Source: Nilaparvata lugens (Eukaryota; Arthropoda; Insecta; Hemiptera; Delphacidae). Taken from it: DNA of 64,000 nucleotides. Below are positions 63,456 to 64,000 of the stretch, one piece after another. The stretch is from assembly GCF_014356525.2 (NCBI RefSeq), contig NC_052511.1, positions 13,419,675 through 13,483,674 on the forward strand, in the 5' to 3' direction. The notes beneath the pieces are model-generated. The model worked only from the letters and a program-made list of their open reading frames with translations, searched no databases and had not been told where the DNA came from. The translations under genes and the position numbers were made by a program. Numbering within the stretch: the stretch's first letter is position 1; every line of letters begins with the position of its first letter.

Positions 63456-63825
63456 GGCGAGCAATTTCTGTATATTTATATCTGGTTATTTATGTTCAAC
63501 GGATCTCGAAAACGGCTCTAACGATTTTCACGAAATTTTGGAACATGGTAGGTTTATGATATAAAAATTCGATTGCACCAGATCTCATCCTTGGGGAAAA
63601 CTCGCTGATTGACATTAAAAGGATAATTCATCCTTGGCTGAAACAGCTGTGGATAGTAAAAAAGTGAGTGAGCGAATATGTGAAAAATCAAAATATCGCA
63701 TTCCCGAAATTCAAAAGATGACATATAGCAAGCTGTGAAATATAAACACGATCATTTTAGAGAATTGTGTTCTGTTTATCAATAAATAAAAATAACGAGC
63801 GAAGCTCGGTGCCCCGATATTATAA
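63456..63825. repeat. Dispersed repeat, unclassified
   Basis: It begins near TTAGGCGAGCAATTTCTGTA, contains GATCTCGAAAACGGCTCTAA and ends near ACGAGCGAAGCTCGGTGCCC. These words recall an abundant arthropod repeat (memory, not a search); no second copy is present in this window. Confidence 0.45.
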
Positions 63826-64000
63826 ATTGAAGGCAATGCAGGAGGGGAATGAACCTTATTAATATAATCTCGGTCAGGTACCTACCGTTAATCGAGTAAA
63901 TGCACTGTTCTTAAAATTCCATTAATCTGTCTCCAGACATTTAATATTATTGTAAAATATTCATGGCATACTTATATGGTTGTAACATCAGGCCACACAA

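Larger units (their letters stand above)
54196..64000. other. Region upstream of DGK-epsilon; no supported coding exon
   Basis: It should include the DGK-epsilon promoter and 5'-UTR exon. Apart from listed repeats and a CpG-rich patch near 60.8 kb, it is AT-rich. The plus-strand frame at 59880-60148 has faint LINE-like character (INIVQRIQNKIAKIV, then ESRRLKLYYE) but is too decayed to call. Confidence 0.5.

Noticed and set aside
1..64000. CRISPR array, operon, or phage/viral insertion
   Set aside because: The tandem repeats present are few-copy duplications without regular spacers, genes have introns, and no viral protein signature was seen.

Overview
The window is nuclear DNA from an arthropod, most likely an insect and probably a hemipteran (planthopper-like). 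The reasons are an AT-rich background, GT-AG introns from about 0.2 to 8 kb, animal-type genes, and a dense load of MITEs, SINEs, non-LTR fragments, hAT elements and IS630/mariner-like elements. The animal and intron evidence is direct. The hemipteran assignment is an inference from the repeat style. There is no sign of bacterial or organellar DNA.

Four protein genes can be assembled exon by exon, with every splice phase checked. (1) 3-5130, plus strand: the C-terminal exons of a nucleoside-phosphorylase-superfamily protein whose 5' end lies outside the window. Its first visible exon is present twice in tandem. (2) 9158-16926, minus: LYRM7, a mitochondrial complex III assembly factor; five coding exons, 125 aa, complete. 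(3) 25294-37166, minus: RhoGDI, the Rho GDP-dissociation inhibitor; four coding exons, 203 aa, complete. (4) 42352-54195, minus: diacylglycerol kinase epsilon; ten coding exons, 535 aa, complete, including one apparent GC-AG intron inside the catalytic domain. Gene 1 and LYRM7 converge tail to tail. LYRM7, RhoGDI and DGK-epsilon all run on the minus strand. The genes are ordinary housekeeping or signalling genes and show no sign of joint function.

The rest is intron and intergenic DNA shaped by transposons. The notable structures are four long inverted repeats: 3774-3976, 4014-4525, about 10862-13358 with arms of about 620 bp and longer, and 35025-36090. All lie in introns, so they would be transcribed as hairpins. 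Others are a composite hairpin just after gene 1, a hAT element with perfect 8-bp target duplications, a SINE with a perfect 14-bp target duplication, a mariner-like transposase relic, a THAP-domain exon relic inside a RhoGDI intron, several tandem duplications, and a CpG-rich promoter-like patch near 60.8 kb. From 54.2 to 64 kb I found no supported coding exon.

No new multi-gene system is apparent. The best candidates for something unusual are the duplicated exon pair of gene 1, which cannot both be spliced in without a frameshift, the splice-acceptor-like tandem array in front of its second copy, and the intronic long hairpins.
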